Source: Gordonia sp. UBA7599
Lineage (GTDB): Bacteria > Actinomycetota > Actinomycetes > Mycobacteriales > Mycobacteriaceae
Direction: 5' to 3'
DNA: 42,327 nt
Assembly (NCBI GenBank): GCA_002477755.1
Contig: DLKD01000134.1
Coordinates: 23,231-65,557 of the forward strand
Below the pieces are notes generated by a model. It was not told the DNA's origin, did not search any database, and saw only the letters and a list, made by a program, of their open reading frames with translations. Numbering within the stretch: position 1 is the stretch's first letter; every line of letters starts with the position of its first letter. Both the position numbers and the translations under genes were made by a program. Positions 7,333-16,294 of this stretch are shown here, piece after piece.

Positions 7333-8955
7333 ATGCAGTTCAACCTCGCCGACGTTTTCGAGACGGTCGCCGACGCGGTCCCCGACCGGGTCTTCCTGTC
7401 CTACCAGGGCAATCAGACCACCTATGCGGGCATGGACGCGCAGTCCAACCAGGTCGCGCACCTCTTCGCGTCGAAGGGAATCGGCGCCGACGACAAGGTC
7501 GCGCTGTTCCTCAAGAACTGCCCCGAGCACGTGGAGAGCCTGCTTGCCACCATCAAGCTGCGCGCGGTCCCGGTCAACGTGAACTACCGCTACACCGACG
7601 CCGAGCTGGAGTACATCTTCGACAACTCCGACTCCGCGGCAATCGTCGTCGAGTTGCGTGAGCACCAGGCCAGCGTCGCCCGCCTGCTGCCCAAGCTGCC
7701 GCTGGTGCGCGCGGTGTTCGTCGTCGGCGAGGTCATCGACGAGCTGCGCGACGCCGCTGCGCTGCTCGACGGCCGCCACGTCGCCGTCGCCTCTTTCGCT
7801 GAGCGCGCCGAGTTCCCGACGGCGCGCGACTTCGAGCCGCGCACCGGCGACGAGCTCTACCTGCTCTACACCGGTGGCACGACCGGCTACCCCAAGGGCG
7901 TCATGTGGCGCCACGACGACTTCTTCCGCAAGCCGATCTCCGGCGGCAACCCGTACGGCGAGCCGCGCAAGGACCTCGCCGAGATCGCCGCCGCGGTCAA
8001 GGACATGCCGTCGATCGCGTTCTTGCTTGCCGCCCCGCTGATGCACGGCGCCGCGTCGTACTCGTTGTTCACGTTCCTCTCTCTGGGCGGTCGGTTGATC
8101 CTCGAGCGCGACTTCGACGCCGAGCAGATCGTCCGCAACATCGAGCGCGACCAGACACAGATCATCCTCATCGTCGGCGACGCCATGGGCCTGCCGCTGG
8201 TCGAGCAGATGGAGAAGCTCTCCGGCGAGGTCGACATGTCGTCGCTGTTCTCGATCGCCTCGGGTGGTGCGATCTGGAGCCAGCACGTGCGCGACCGGAT
8301 GCTCGCCGCCAAAGAGGGCCTGCTGCTGCGTGACAACTTCGGTGCGTCGGAGTCGGGCAACGACGGTGAGATCAGCCTTGACGAGAACGGCAACCTCAAA
8401 GTGCCGCCGACCGACCGGATGATCGTCGTCGACGAACGCAACGAGCGCATCACGACCCCGAAGGAAGTCGGGTACATCGCGCGCATCGGCAACATCCCGC
8501 TGGGCTACTACAAGGATGCGGAGAAGACCGAGCGCACGTTCCCGGTGATGGCCGACGGCACCCGTATCTCGGTGCTCGGCGACATGGGCTACGTCGAGGA
8601 GGACGGGTCGATCGTCTTCCTCGGCCGCGGCAGCCAATGCATCAACACCGGTGGTGAGAAGGTGTACGCCGAGGAGGTCGAGGCGGTGCTGCACGCGCAT
8701 CCGGCGATCGCCGATGCCCTCGTCGTGCCGGTCCCCGACGCGAAGTACGGACAGCGCGTGGCTGCGGTCGCCAAGGTCGCCGAGGGCTTCGACGAGCCGA
8801 CGCTCGAGGACGTGCAGGAGCACTGCCGCGCCGACCTTGCCGGTTACAAGGTGCCCCGCACGATCGTCTTCGTCGACGAGGTGAAGCGCACGCCGGCCGG
8901 TAAGGCCGACTATAAGTGGGCCAAGGCCGCGGCGGATCAGCCCGCGCCCGCCTGA
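7333..8955 (+). CDS. Steroid acyl-CoA synthetase, FadD19/CasI-like
   Basis: A 540-residue ANL-superfamily ligase that forms acyl-CoA through an acyl-AMP. Visible motifs are YLLYTGGTTGYPKGVMWRHDD (P-loop, about residues 176-196), GNIPLGYYKD, GDMGYVEEDGSIVFLGRG, NTGGEKVYAEEVE, and the C-terminal VKRTPAGKADYKWAK carrying the catalytic lysine. This ending is characteristic of FadD19-type steroid ligases. ATG 7333 has the ribosome site CAAGGAG 5 bases before it and begins MQFNLADVFE as family members do. It lies 49 bases after ltp2, whose partners act on the C22-CoA ester, so a steroid-22-oic acid is the likeliest substrate (CasI role). A longer C24-C27 side chain (FadD19 role) cannot be excluded. 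Confidence 0.82.
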   Translation: MQFNLADVFETVADAVPDRVFLSYQGNQTTYAGMDAQSNQVAHLFASKGIGADDKVALFLKNCPEHVESLLATIKLRAVPVNVNYRYTDAELEYIFDNSDSAAIVVELREHQASVARLLPKLPLVRAVFVVGEVIDELRDAAALLDGRHVAVASFAERAEFPTARDFEPRTGDELYLLYTGGTTGYPKGVMWRHDDFFRKPISGGNPYGEPRKDLAEIAAAVKDMPSIAFLLAAPLMHGAASYSLFTFLSLGGRLILERDFDAEQIVRNIERDQTQIILIVGDAMGLPLVEQMEKLSGEVDMSSLFSIASGGAIWSQHVRDRMLAAKEGLLLRDNFGASESGNDGEISLDENGNLKVPPTDRMIVVDERNERITTPKEVGYIARIGNIPLGYYKDAEKTERTFPVMADGTRISVLGDMGYVEEDGSIVFLGRGSQCINTGGEKVYAEEVEAVLHAHPAIADALVVPVPDAKYGQRVAAVAKVAEGFDEPTLEDVQEHCRADLAGYKVPRTIVFVDEVKRTPAGKADYKWAKAAADQPAPA

Positions 8956-8978
8956 GTCCGCCCCGTAGGTTGGCCACC

Positions 8979-10157
8979 ATGAGAATGCGGTGGTGGCTGT
9001 TCGTCGGCGTACCACTGTGTGTGGCGGCGCTGGTGCTGGGACTGTTGTGGCCGCGCCCGCAGGCTCCGTCTGTGTTCCCGGCCGCCCCGGCGGTTCTCGG
9101 CGTCGAACCACTGACGTGTTTGAATGCCGCGCTCGACGCCTACGGCGACTCCGGCCACGGTTGGAGCGGCGGGGATTCGACGTGGACGACCGCGCTGCCC
9201 GACGACCGCGAGCTGTTCGCGTTCTCCGATTCCTTCCTCTCCCCGGTCGACGGCACCGGCCGCCCCGGGCATGCGCCGTTCGTGCACAACTCCTTCGTGG
9301 TGCGGGCTGCCGACGGTGCCATGAGCACGGTGGTTGGCGGTGTGCCGGGCGCTCCGGAGTCGCTGCTCTCGCCGGGCACGCCCGCCTGGTACTGGCTGGG
9401 CGCGGCGACCTACCTCGGCGATGCCCTGCAAGTGCCGCTGGGGAAGTGGCATCCCACCGGGACCGGTCCCTTCGACTGGGCGTTCGCCGGATCGTCGGTG
9501 GCGCGCTTCGCCCCCGACGACCTCACTCGCCCGACGATGATCACGCCGCTGCGTGACACCCGCGGCATCCAGTGGGGGCAGTGGGTGGCGTCCGAACACG
9601 ACTTCACCTACCTCTATGGGGTCGAGGGGGTAGGGCGGCGCAAGGCGCTGCACGTAGCCCGGGTCGTCGGGCACGACCTGCGCGCACCGCTGGAATTCTT
9701 CGACGGTGAGAAGTGGCGCCGCGCCGACGATTCCGGTGTCGGCACGTCGAGGCCGGTGGCTACCGACGTGTCGGGCGAGTTATCGGTGCACCAGTTGCGG
9801 CCGGGGCTCTATCTACTCGTCACCACGGAGAGCGGTCCGGGCCTGTCCGACCGGATCGTTGGGCGCTTCTCGTCGTCGCCGACGGGACCGTTCGGCCCGG
9901 CCCGGCTGCTCTACACCACGCCGGAGACGGGTATTCGTGGTAGTTATCGCGACCCGGATGTCTACACCTACAACGCCCATGCGCATCCGGAGTTCTCGAC
10001 CCCGCGCGTCGTCGTCATCTCCTACAACGTCAACAGCGTCGACACCGCCGTCGGCGGCGACGTCTACCGCGACGTGAGCATCTATCGCCCTCGCTTCATC
10101 TCCGTGACCTTCGACGGTCCGCCCGCCGGAGAACCGGCACGGCCTGCCTGCCGGTGA
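8979..10157 (+). CDS. Membrane-anchored or secreted DUF4185/DUF5005-like beta-propeller protein
   Basis: The 392-residue protein begins MRMRWWLFVGVPLCVAALVLGLLWPRP, a signal anchor or uncleaved signal peptide with no lipobox. The body has repeated beta-strand blocks with Asp-rich turns (GDSTWTTALPDDRELFAFSDSFLSP, GAATYLGDALQVPLGKWH, WGQWVASEHDFTYLYGVEG, YRDPDVYTYNAHAHPE), like five-bladed propeller proteins of the DUF4185/DUF5005 type that resemble glycoside hydrolases. No catalytic residues can be named. It follows the CoA ligase by 23 bases and could be read through from it, yet nothing in the sequence ties it to steroids. ATG 8979 is chosen because it begins right before the charged start of the signal; an earlier in-frame ATG lies inside the ligase gene. 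Confidence 0.6.
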   Translation: MRMRWWLFVGVPLCVAALVLGLLWPRPQAPSVFPAAPAVLGVEPLTCLNAALDAYGDSGHGWSGGDSTWTTALPDDRELFAFSDSFLSPVDGTGRPGHAPFVHNSFVVRAADGAMSTVVGGVPGAPESLLSPGTPAWYWLGAATYLGDALQVPLGKWHPTGTGPFDWAFAGSSVARFAPDDLTRPTMITPLRDTRGIQWGQWVASEHDFTYLYGVEGVGRRKALHVARVVGHDLRAPLEFFDGEKWRRADDSGVGTSRPVATDVSGELSVHQLRPGLYLLVTTESGPGLSDRIVGRFSSSPTGPFGPARLLYTTPETGIRGSYRDPDVYTYNAHAHPEFSTPRVVVISYNVNSVDTAVGGDVYRDVSIYRPRFISVTFDGPPAGEPARPACR

Positions 10158-10167
10158 CGATCTGCTA

Positions 10168-10198
10168 GCGATTCTGCTCGGGAAGCGAGCGCAATCGC
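10168..10198. terminator. Hairpin between convergent genes
   Basis: GCGATT pairs with AATCGC and, after one C-C mismatch and one T-G pair, GCTCG pairs with CGAGC around the 5-nt loop GGAAG. It sits between the stop of the propeller gene (plus) and the stop of the MFS gene (minus), where a two-way terminator is expected. Confidence 0.6.
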
Positions 10199-10212
10199 CG
10201 CGTGATGACCGG

Positions 10213-11949
10213 TTACGACGCGTCGGCGACCTCGGCCACGATGCGCCGCGGTGTGAACCACGTCAGGAACCCGGCGCCGACTATGAGAATGACGCCCAAG
10301 ATCAGGCATGACGTCTGCATTGGCGAGATGAAGGCGGCATTGGCGCCTTCGCTGATCTGGTGGGCCAGCTGCTGCAGATGGCCCGCTTGCTCGGCCGGAA
10401 CACCCGGTGCCGAGGCCTGCGCGGTAATGCTCTCGGCGACCTTCGTCGCACCCGCCAGTGAATTGGTGATCCCCTCCGCCGCCTGTGCGCCGGCCTCGGG
10501 GTTGCCGCCGGTAGCCGGATTGCCCAGCGCAGACCGTGCCGCGTCGGCGGTGGGGCCGATCAGGTTGCCGTAGCCGGCCGCCACTATCGAACCGGTCAGG
10601 GCGATACCGATGGCCGCGCCCAATTCGCGGGCGGTGTCGTTGACGGCCGAGCCGACGCCCTGATCGTCGAGCGGGGTGTTGGACATGATCGCGGTCGTCG
10701 ACGGTGCCGCTGCCAGACCGATACCGGTGGCCGAGATGAATAGGAATGCCGCCAGCACCCAGTAGCTGTCGTAGTCGATCAAGCCCATCAGGAGGATGCC
10801 CAGACCTGCCAGGAGGACGCCGAAACCGACGACGAACCTCAGCGAGTGGTAGCGCACTGCCACGTAGTTGCCGACCAGTGAGAAGACGCCCGTGCCGATG
10901 AGCAGCGGGAACAGGGCCACTGCCGACTTCAGTGCCGAGTAGCCGAACACCAGCTGCAGCTGCTGGAGGATCAGGAAGAAGATCGCGAACGATGCGAAGA
11001 ACTGCAGGAGTACCGACAGCGACCCGCCACCGAAAGCGCGGTTGGTGAACAACCGCACGTTGAGCAGCGGATTGCGCACACGCAGTTCGATGAACACGAA
11101 CGCGGCGATCAGCACGAGTCCGCCGATCAGGGCGACCACGACCACCGGGTTGGTCCAGCCGTGCGTCGGGACCTCCAGCAGGCCGAAAACCACGAGGAAG
11201 ACGCCCAGGACGGAGGCGACGGTGCCCGGCCAGTCGAACCGGCCTGGATCGGCGTCCTTCGACGTGCCGATGGTCAGGCAGATGAGCGCGGTGGCGAAGG
11301 CGGCCGCCGCGAACGCGATGAAGATGGACTTCCAGCTGAAGAACTGCAGCAGCACGCCGGAGACGAAGAAGCCGGCGATGGCGCCCACACCGGCCACCGC
11401 CGACCAGATGCTGATGGACAGTGCCCGCTTATTCTCGGGCACGTTGGAGGTGATGAGTGACAGCGTCGTCGGCATCACCAGCGCGGCGGCCGCCCCGGCG
11501 AGGATGCGCGTGCCGATGAGCTGCACCGGACCGTCGACGAAGATGGCCAGCAGCGAGGCGAACGAGAACAGCATCAGACCGGCGATCATCACGCCGCGCC
11601 GCCCGATCCGGTCGCCCAGGGCGCCGGCAGGCAACAGCAGGGCGGCCAGTGCGAGCGTGTACCCGTCGAGAATCCACGTCTGCTGCCCGGCGGTAGCGTC
11701 GATGTCCTCGGCGATGGACGACAGCGCGGTGTTGAGCGCGGCCATCGCCGCGACGACCATGCTGACCGCGATACAGACGATGGCGACGAGCCAGATCGTC
11801 TGCCAATCAAGCGCCTTGACGGCGGCAACGACGGCCGACGGGCTGCCGCTGCGGACGGCGTCGCGCACTCGGTGGGTGTGGTCGCCGATCTCGATTCCGA
11901 TGCCGTCCCCGGCTTCGTCAAGATCGGCGGTGGCCTCGTGCTCAGTCAT
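10213..11949 (-). CDS. MFS transporter, DHA2 (14-helix, EmrB/QacA) family
   Basis: A 578-residue membrane protein. After a charged N-terminus of about 50 residues it has roughly 14 hydrophobic helices, with LDGYTLALAALLLPAGALGDRIGRRGVMIAGL (motif A region between helices 2 and 3) and RILAGAAAALVMPTTLSLITSNVPENKRALSISIWSAVAGVGAIAGFFVSGVLL (motif C region, helix 5). DHA2 proteins are mostly proton-driven drug or lipid exporters. ATG 11949 follows GAAGGGCG on the minus strand; a start 69 bases upstream is possible but has no better ribosome site. It is transcribed toward the propeller gene. Its place inside a steroid region would suit export of a toxic steroid or uptake of one, but the substrate cannot be read from sequence. 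Confidence 0.87.
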   Translation of the reverse strand: MTEHEATADLDEAGDGIGIEIGDHTHRVRDAVRSGSPSAVVAAVKALDWQTIWLVAIVCIAVSMVVAAMAALNTALSSIAEDIDATAGQQTWILDGYTLALAALLLPAGALGDRIGRRGVMIAGLMLFSFASLLAIFVDGPVQLIGTRILAGAAAALVMPTTLSLITSNVPENKRALSISIWSAVAGVGAIAGFFVSGVLLQFFSWKSIFIAFAAAAFATALICLTIGTSKDADPGRFDWPGTVASVLGVFLVVFGLLEVPTHGWTNPVVVVALIGGLVLIAAFVFIELRVRNPLLNVRLFTNRAFGGGSLSVLLQFFASFAIFFLILQQLQLVFGYSALKSAVALFPLLIGTGVFSLVGNYVAVRYHSLRFVVGFGVLLAGLGILLMGLIDYDSYWVLAAFLFISATGIGLAAAPSTTAIMSNTPLDDQGVGSAVNDTARELGAAIGIALTGSIVAAGYGNLIGPTADAARSALGNPATGGNPEAGAQAAEGITNSLAGATKVAESITAQASAPGVPAEQAGHLQQLAHQISEGANAAFISPMQTSCLILGVILIVGAGFLTWFTPRRIVAEVADAS

Positions 11950-12143
11950 GGTGCGCCCTTCAGACGACTCGGACAACCGGCGGGGGCCCACCGATTGTTT
12001 CGGTAACAATTCGGGCAATCTGCGACACGGCGGACCAGAGCGGGATTCTGGTGATGATCTGTGTCACATTAGTCACTGGAGCAACAAGTTCCTGGTCCAG
12101 GCTCCGAAAACTCCAGGGCCAGGGCGACCGAAAGTGGGAGATC

Positions 12144-12269
12144 ATGGCTACCAGACAGGTCACTGACTCCGAGGCGGTCCGAGTGCGGATGTGGCGCGTG
12201 CTCTCCATGCTGTCGGCGTTGATCGCCGTCGTCGTGGGGTTGCTCGTCATCACCATCTCCGCAGTCTGA
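12144..12269 (+). CDS. Small single-span membrane protein (hypothetical)
   Basis: A 41-residue reading frame: a polar N-terminal half (MATRQVTDSEAVRVRMWRV) followed by one hydrophobic helix (LSMLSALIAVVVGLLVITI). GTGGGAGATC provides a ribosome site. It is divergent from the MFS gene across 194 bases. No family recognised; short genes like this are easily spurious, but the ribosome site and clear membrane segment favour a real product. Confidence 0.5.
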   Translation: MATRQVTDSEAVRVRMWRVLSMLSALIAVVVGLLVITISAV

Positions 12270-12279
12270 CCGCGACCGG

Positions 12280-12705
12280 CTAGGCGTTCTGCTCGATCGC
12301 GTCACCGACGCGGGGCAGCGCGGCGACGACGTAGTCCTTGGCCTTGCCGCGCAGCGAGTTGTACGCCTTGGCCAGAGCGGGCTTCGCGTCGGCGGCCTGT
12401 GCGTCGGTCACGGCGAGCAGAGCCTCGGCGGCCTGGTCGCCGTTGGCGGCGAGGTACGCTCCGAACCCCTGATCGGCGGGCTTGGACGCCCACAGCGGCG
12501 CGAGCGCGCCGAGGAAATCGTCGAGCATCGCATCGGTCGCATTCGCGACGACATTCGGCTTGACCTTCTGCACTGCGGCGTAGGCGGCCTTCACTGCTGC
12601 ACCCGACAATCCCGACTGGCCGGCCACCTCCGAGTTGATCACCCCGACCAGGTCGTCGACGGTCTTGCTGCGGTTGGTCGTGCGTGCGGTGTCAAGGGCG
12701 GCCAT
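12280..12705 (-). CDS. Conserved hypothetical protein, alanine-rich (DUF6918-like)
   Basis: A 141-residue soluble protein, MAALDTARTTNRSKTVDDLVGVINSEVAGQ at the start, then alanine-rich helices (VQKVKPNVVANATDAMLDDFLGALAPLW, GDQAAEALLAVTDAQAADAKPALAKAYNSLRGKAKDYVV). It has no signal peptide or recognised catalytic motif. It resembles a small actinobacterial family I know only as a domain of unknown function. ATG 12705 has a good ribosome site (CCAGGAGAGAAC on the minus strand) and lies within the end of the upstream hydrolase gene, giving a 14-base overlap that suggests translational coupling. The 3' end stops 10 bases from the small convergent membrane-protein gene. Confidence 0.7.
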   Translation of the reverse strand: MAALDTARTTNRSKTVDDLVGVINSEVAGQSGLSGAAVKAAYAAVQKVKPNVVANATDAMLDDFLGALAPLWASKPADQGFGAYLAANGDQAAEALLAVTDAQAADAKPALAKAYNSLRGKAKDYVVAALPRVGDAIEQNA

Positions 12706-13633
12706 GTTCTCTCCTGGAGTGTTCGTCGAGCGCGGTACGAAGCTCGGCGAGTAGTTCAAGTGGACGGTCGAGCATAACGTGATGGCCCGCACCGGTCAGC
12801 GTCACCACCCGTGCTCCCGGTCCCGCGCGCCCGTCCACCAGGGCTTCCGCTTTGTCCGGATTCATGATGCCGTGTTCGCCGCGGATCACCGTCACCGCGC
12901 AGGTGGGCGGCGGGGTGGGGACGGGGTCGGTGAGCATCGTCGGGAAGGCTCGGTCGAATTTCCACCGCCAGCCGTCCTCGACGAGGACGGCCGATCCGCG
13001 GGCGACGTAGTCGCGCACGTAGGGCAGCGTTTCCTGCTCTGGAAGCAGTCGGTATCGCGTCAACGCCTCCTCGAGAGAACCGTAGTGACGGTTCGTCTTC
13101 GGGATCGCATTGTCCGCGCTGACCCCGTGGGCCATCATCTTGGCGATGTCGGCGGCGTCGAAGAGTTGGGAGTCGACGACGATGATCTGGTTGACGACGT
13201 CGGGGTAGAGCACCGAGGCGAACATGGAGACGATGCCGCCCATGCTGTGCCCGATGACGATTAAGCGGTCATCGACGATGCCAGCGTCCCGGGCGACGGC
13301 GACCAGCTCGACGGCCCACTGCGCATAGGTGTAGCCATCGCGCCACTCACTGTCGCCGTGGCCGGACAGGTCGTAGGCCACCACCCGACGCGGTTGCGCG
13401 GGATCCTGCGCCAGCTGCGGGCCGAGGTGGTCCCACCAGCCGGCGTGCGCTGCCCCTCCGTGGACGAGCATCACCCCGGGTGCCGGTTGGCCGCTGACCG
13501 GATCGTCGGGTGCATCCCATGTCCGGTAGGCGACCGCGGCGCCGTCGACGGTCACCGTCGCCAGATGCGGCGTGGTGGCCACCGCATCGGTGAACCAGGC
13601 CGGGGCGTCGGTAGCGGCCGACGAGGAGGTCAT
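12692..13633 (-). CDS. Alpha/beta hydrolase
   Basis: A 313-residue alpha/beta-hydrolase fold protein. The oxyanion-hole motif LVHGGAAHAGWW lies at about residues 56-67, AYDLSGHGDS at 86-95, the nucleophile elbow GHSMGG with Ser130, and a C-terminal histidine in GAGHHVMLD (284-285). It follows chsH3 by 4 bases in the same direction, so kstD, chsH3, this hydrolase and the small protein after it form a likely operon. HsaD, the meta-cleavage hydrolase of ring A degradation, is missing from its usual place in this window, but this protein has GHSMGG instead of the GNS nucleophile elbow of HsaD and lacks its SGGPG-like oxyanion region, so I do not call it HsaD. Substrate unknown; an ester or lactone is plausible. 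Confidence 0.82.
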   Translation of the reverse strand: MTSSSAATDAPAWFTDAVATTPHLATVTVDGAAVAYRTWDAPDDPVSGQPAPGVMLVHGGAAHAGWWDHLGPQLAQDPAQPRRVVAYDLSGHGDSEWRDGYTYAQWAVELVAVARDAGIVDDRLIVIGHSMGGIVSMFASVLYPDVVNQIIVVDSQLFDAADIAKMMAHGVSADNAIPKTNRHYGSLEEALTRYRLLPEQETLPYVRDYVARGSAVLVEDGWRWKFDRAFPTMLTDPVPTPPPTCAVTVIRGEHGIMNPDKAEALVDGRAGPGARVVTLTGAGHHVMLDRPLELLAELRTALDEHSRREHGRP

Positions 13634-13637
13634 GCCC

Positions 13638-14495
13638 TTATGACTTGACGACGACGACGTTGGCGAGTGCGGGGGCGTCGCGCTCGACGACGGTCGCGGT
13701 GCCGACCAGGCGGTCGCCGGTGTCCCACACGTCGACGCGCAGCGTCTCGCCAGGGATGACGACGCCGGCGAAGGAGGCCGAGAAGTCGGCCAGCGCGGTC
13801 ACATCACCGTCGAGCACGTCGTCGACGATGGCGCGGGCGACGCTGCCGTAGGAACACAGGCCGTGCAGGATCGGGCGGTCGAAACCGGCGCCCTTGGCGA
13901 ATCCCGGATCCGAGTGCAGCGGGTTGCGGTCGCCGCACAGGCGGTAGAGCAGTGCCTGGTTGGGTCTGGTGGGCACCAGGATCTGGTGGTCGGGGGCGCG
14001 GTCGGGCAGCTCGACCTTTGCCGACGCGCCGCGCTCACCGCCGAAGCCGCCCTCGCCCTTGGCGAAGATCGACGACCGCGTCGTCCACAGGGTCTCGCCG
14101 TTCTCGTCGACGGTCACCGCCTCCTGCACGATGACGGCCGCGGACCCTTTGTCCTGCAACTCGGCGATCGTGGTGCGCGTGGTCGCCGTACCCGACGCGG
14201 GCAGGGGTCGGTGTGCGGTGACCTGCTGGCTGCCGTGCACGACCTTGGCCAGGTCGATGTCGACGCCGGGGAAGGAGACCTTCGGCGGCTCGGTGGCGTG
14301 GAAGTTGGTGGCGACCGTGGCGAACGTCGGCAGCACCTTGGGCGCGGTGTCGTCGACGTAGGCCAGTCCGGCGGCATCCATCGGATCGGCGGCCGCACCG
14401 ACGGCCAGGTGGTAGAGCGCGACGTCGGAGGCGGTCCACGAGAAGGTGACCTCGGGCAACTGTGCGCCGAGTGCCACGGACGGATCGATGGGCAT
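13638..14495 (-). CDS. chsH3: Steroid side-chain enoyl-CoA hydratase ChsH3 (MaoC type)
   Basis: A 285-residue double-hotdog hydratase 2. The C-terminal half carries the hydratase 2 motif from Tyr184 to His211 (YRLCGDRNPLHSDP ... FDRPILHGLCSYG), with Asp189 and His194 as the expected catalytic pair. The length and the N-terminal MPIDPSVALG agree with Rv3538 of M. tuberculosis, ChsH3, which hydrates the 24-carbon enoyl-CoA in cholesterol side-chain beta-oxidation. It lies 14 bases downstream of kstD in the same direction, the same pairing as Rv3537-Rv3538. A general 17-beta-hydroxysteroid dehydrogenase type 4-like hydratase role would have the same chemistry. Confidence 0.88.
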   Translation of the reverse strand: MPIDPSVALGAQLPEVTFSWTASDVALYHLAVGAAADPMDAAGLAYVDDTAPKVLPTFATVATNFHATEPPKVSFPGVDIDLAKVVHGSQQVTAHRPLPASGTATTRTTIAELQDKGSAAVIVQEAVTVDENGETLWTTRSSIFAKGEGGFGGERGASAKVELPDRAPDHQILVPTRPNQALLYRLCGDRNPLHSDPGFAKGAGFDRPILHGLCSYGSVARAIVDDVLDGDVTALADFSASFAGVVIPGETLRVDVWDTGDRLVGTATVVERDAPALANVVVVKS

Positions 14496-14509
14496 TGTGT
14501 GCTCTCCTT

Positions 14510-16222
14510 CTACGCGCCGCTGGCGGCGGTGGACGATGCGGCCGCATCGGCCTTGGCCTTGGCGTCGAGTGCGGCGAGGTAGCCGAACACCATGGCCGGA
14601 CCGATCGTCGCGCCCGGGCCGGCGTAGGTGTGGCCCATCACCGGCGCACTCGTATTGCCGGCGGCGTAGAGGCCGTTGATCACCGAGCCGTCGGGGCGCA
14701 GTGCACGACCGTCCTCGTCGGTGACGATCCCGCCCTTGGTGCCGAGGTCGCCGGGGACCATCTTCACCGCGTAGAACGGGCCCTTGTCGACCGGGCCCAG
14801 GCTAGGGTTGGGCTTGTTGGTGATGTCGCCGTAGTAGTGGTCGTAGCCGCTGGCGCCGCGCCCGAAGTCCTTGTCGACGCCGTCGCGCGCGAAGCCGTTG
14901 AACTTCTCGGTGGTGGCGACGAGGTTCTCGGCGGGCACGCCGATCTTCTCGGCTAGCTCGGCGATGGTGTCGGCCTTCACGATGACCCCGGAGGCGAGCC
15001 AACTCTTGGGGATCGGCTGCTTCGCGGTCAGCCCGGCGAACAGGTAGCGGCCGCGGCAGCGGGTGTCCATGATCATCCATGCGGGGACGTTCTCGCCCGG
15101 ACCGTCGCCCTGCCCGAAGTCACCGCCGTACATGTGGTGGGCGGCCTCGACGTAGGGCAGCGACTCGTTCATGAACCGCTCGCCGCGCTCGTTGACGATG
15201 AAAGTGCCCGGTACCGAACGCTCCGACAGCGCGAACCACGGGCCCTTGGGCAGCGGGATCGTCGGGCCCCACCAGGCATCGTCCATCAGCGCGACGTCGG
15301 CGCCGGCCTTGATGCCGGCAGTGATGCCGTCGCCGGTGTTCGACGGTGCTCCGGTGGTCCATTCGGTCCCGATCGGGGCGCGCTGGTACTGCTTGCGCAT
15401 CGCGTCGTTGTGCTCGAAGCCGCCGGTGCCCAGGATGACGCCGTAGCGGGCGCCCAGCTCTGCGCGCTCACCGTCGGACTCGGTGACGACGCCGACGACA
15501 GCGCCGTTCTCGTCGGTGATCAGGTCGGTAAGTGCGGTATTGAAGCGGATCGGGACCCCCGCCTCACGCAGGCCCAGGAGCAGTTCGGAGGACAGGGCGG
15601 CGCCCATCGCGATGAGCTTCTTGTTGCGGAACTTCGACCAGCTGAACCGCGAGGCGACCTTGACCAGCTTGGCGATGCCCTTGCGGTGGCGGGTGCCGAT
15701 GTTCATCCACCGGTAGTCGCTCTGCAGCACCACCATGTTCAGCGGTGCCTTCGTGTACTGCGGGTGCAGGTTGTCCAGGTCGGCGCCGAGGCGGCGGGCG
15801 TCGAAGGGCTTGGGCTCCACCGACCTCCCACCGAGGCGTCCGCCGGGTGCCTCCGGGTAGTAGTCGGAGTAGTCCTTGACCCATTCGAGCTCGAGGGCGG
15901 AGTGGGCAATCAGGTAGTCCAGTGCCTCGGGGCCGCGGTCGATGTAGGCGTCAATCTTCGCCGCCGGTGCATGCTCGCCGATGATGGAGTGGACGTACTT
16001 GCGGGCCTCGTCGACGGTGTCCTCGACGCCGTCGCGGCGGAGCACCGAGTTGTTGGGGATCCACACGCCGCCGCCCGAGCGCGACGTCGAGCCGCCCCAG
16101 TACGGGGACTTCTCGATCAGCACCGTCGAGAGTCCCTGCGTGGCGGCAGTGAGCGCGGCGCTCATGCCGGCGGCGCCTGCGCCGACGACGATGACGTCAA
16201 AGGTTTCGGGGGGCGTGGTCAT
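14510..16222 (-). CDS. kstD: 3-ketosteroid delta-1-dehydrogenase KstD
   Basis: A 570-residue flavoprotein. FAD binding is shown by VIVVGAGAAGMSAAL (GAGAAG at 14-19) and the C-terminal YAAGNTSAPVMGHTYAGPGATIGPAMVFGY. In the latter, Tyr533 and Gly537 correspond to the catalytic Tyr487/Gly491 of Rhodococcus erythropolis KstD1, and tyrosines at 118-122 (KDYSDYYPE) fall where Tyr119 is expected. It introduces the C1-C2 double bond into 4-ene-3-ketosteroids such as androstenedione; with KshA it leads to ring B opening. ATG 16222 follows GAGAGGACCGAC; an upstream in-frame start would begin next to the operator and adds no family sequence. It heads a minus-strand operon with chsH3, divergent from hsaEGF over a KstR-type box. 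Confidence 0.94.
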   Translation of the reverse strand: MTTPPETFDVIVVGAGAAGMSAALTAATQGLSTVLIEKSPYWGGSTSRSGGGVWIPNNSVLRRDGVEDTVDEARKYVHSIIGEHAPAAKIDAYIDRGPEALDYLIAHSALELEWVKDYSDYYPEAPGGRLGGRSVEPKPFDARRLGADLDNLHPQYTKAPLNMVVLQSDYRWMNIGTRHRKGIAKLVKVASRFSWSKFRNKKLIAMGAALSSELLLGLREAGVPIRFNTALTDLITDENGAVVGVVTESDGERAELGARYGVILGTGGFEHNDAMRKQYQRAPIGTEWTTGAPSNTGDGITAGIKAGADVALMDDAWWGPTIPLPKGPWFALSERSVPGTFIVNERGERFMNESLPYVEAAHHMYGGDFGQGDGPGENVPAWMIMDTRCRGRYLFAGLTAKQPIPKSWLASGVIVKADTIAELAEKIGVPAENLVATTEKFNGFARDGVDKDFGRGASGYDHYYGDITNKPNPSLGPVDKGPFYAVKMVPGDLGTKGGIVTDEDGRALRPDGSVINGLYAAGNTSAPVMGHTYAGPGATIGPAMVFGYLAALDAKAKADAAASSTAASGA

Positions 16223-16280
16223 GTCGGTCCTCTCCGCGCCGCTGCTCGTCGGCGTCGTGCCACTCAATCTACCCAACAAT

Positions 16281-16294
16281 TAGAACACGTTATA
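16281..16294. promoter_or_regulatory. KstR-type operator between kstD and hsaE
   Basis: TAGAACACGTTATA matches TnnAACnnGTTnnA completely. It lies 59 bases from kstD and 103 bases from hsaE. On the plus strand it is followed so that TAGTAT is formed at 16293-16298, the same arrangement as at 2325, making a -10-like element facing hsaE. Confidence 0.75.

Noticed and set aside
12019-12143. Operator between the MFS gene and the small membrane protein gene
   Set aside because: The GTGTCAC and GTCAC pieces near 12060 looked like an inverted repeat but do not pair when aligned properly.
11042-12166. 374-codon frame on the plus strand opposite the MFS transporter
   Set aside because: Composition is rich in Ala, Thr, Ser and Met without domain features, as expected of the antisense of a membrane protein gene; the MFS protein is clear on the other strand.
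12692-13633. HsaD, the missing meta-cleavage hydrolase
   Set aside because: It is an alpha/beta hydrolase near steroid genes, but the nucleophile motif is GHSMGG rather than the GNS form, and the oxyanion region differs from HsaD.
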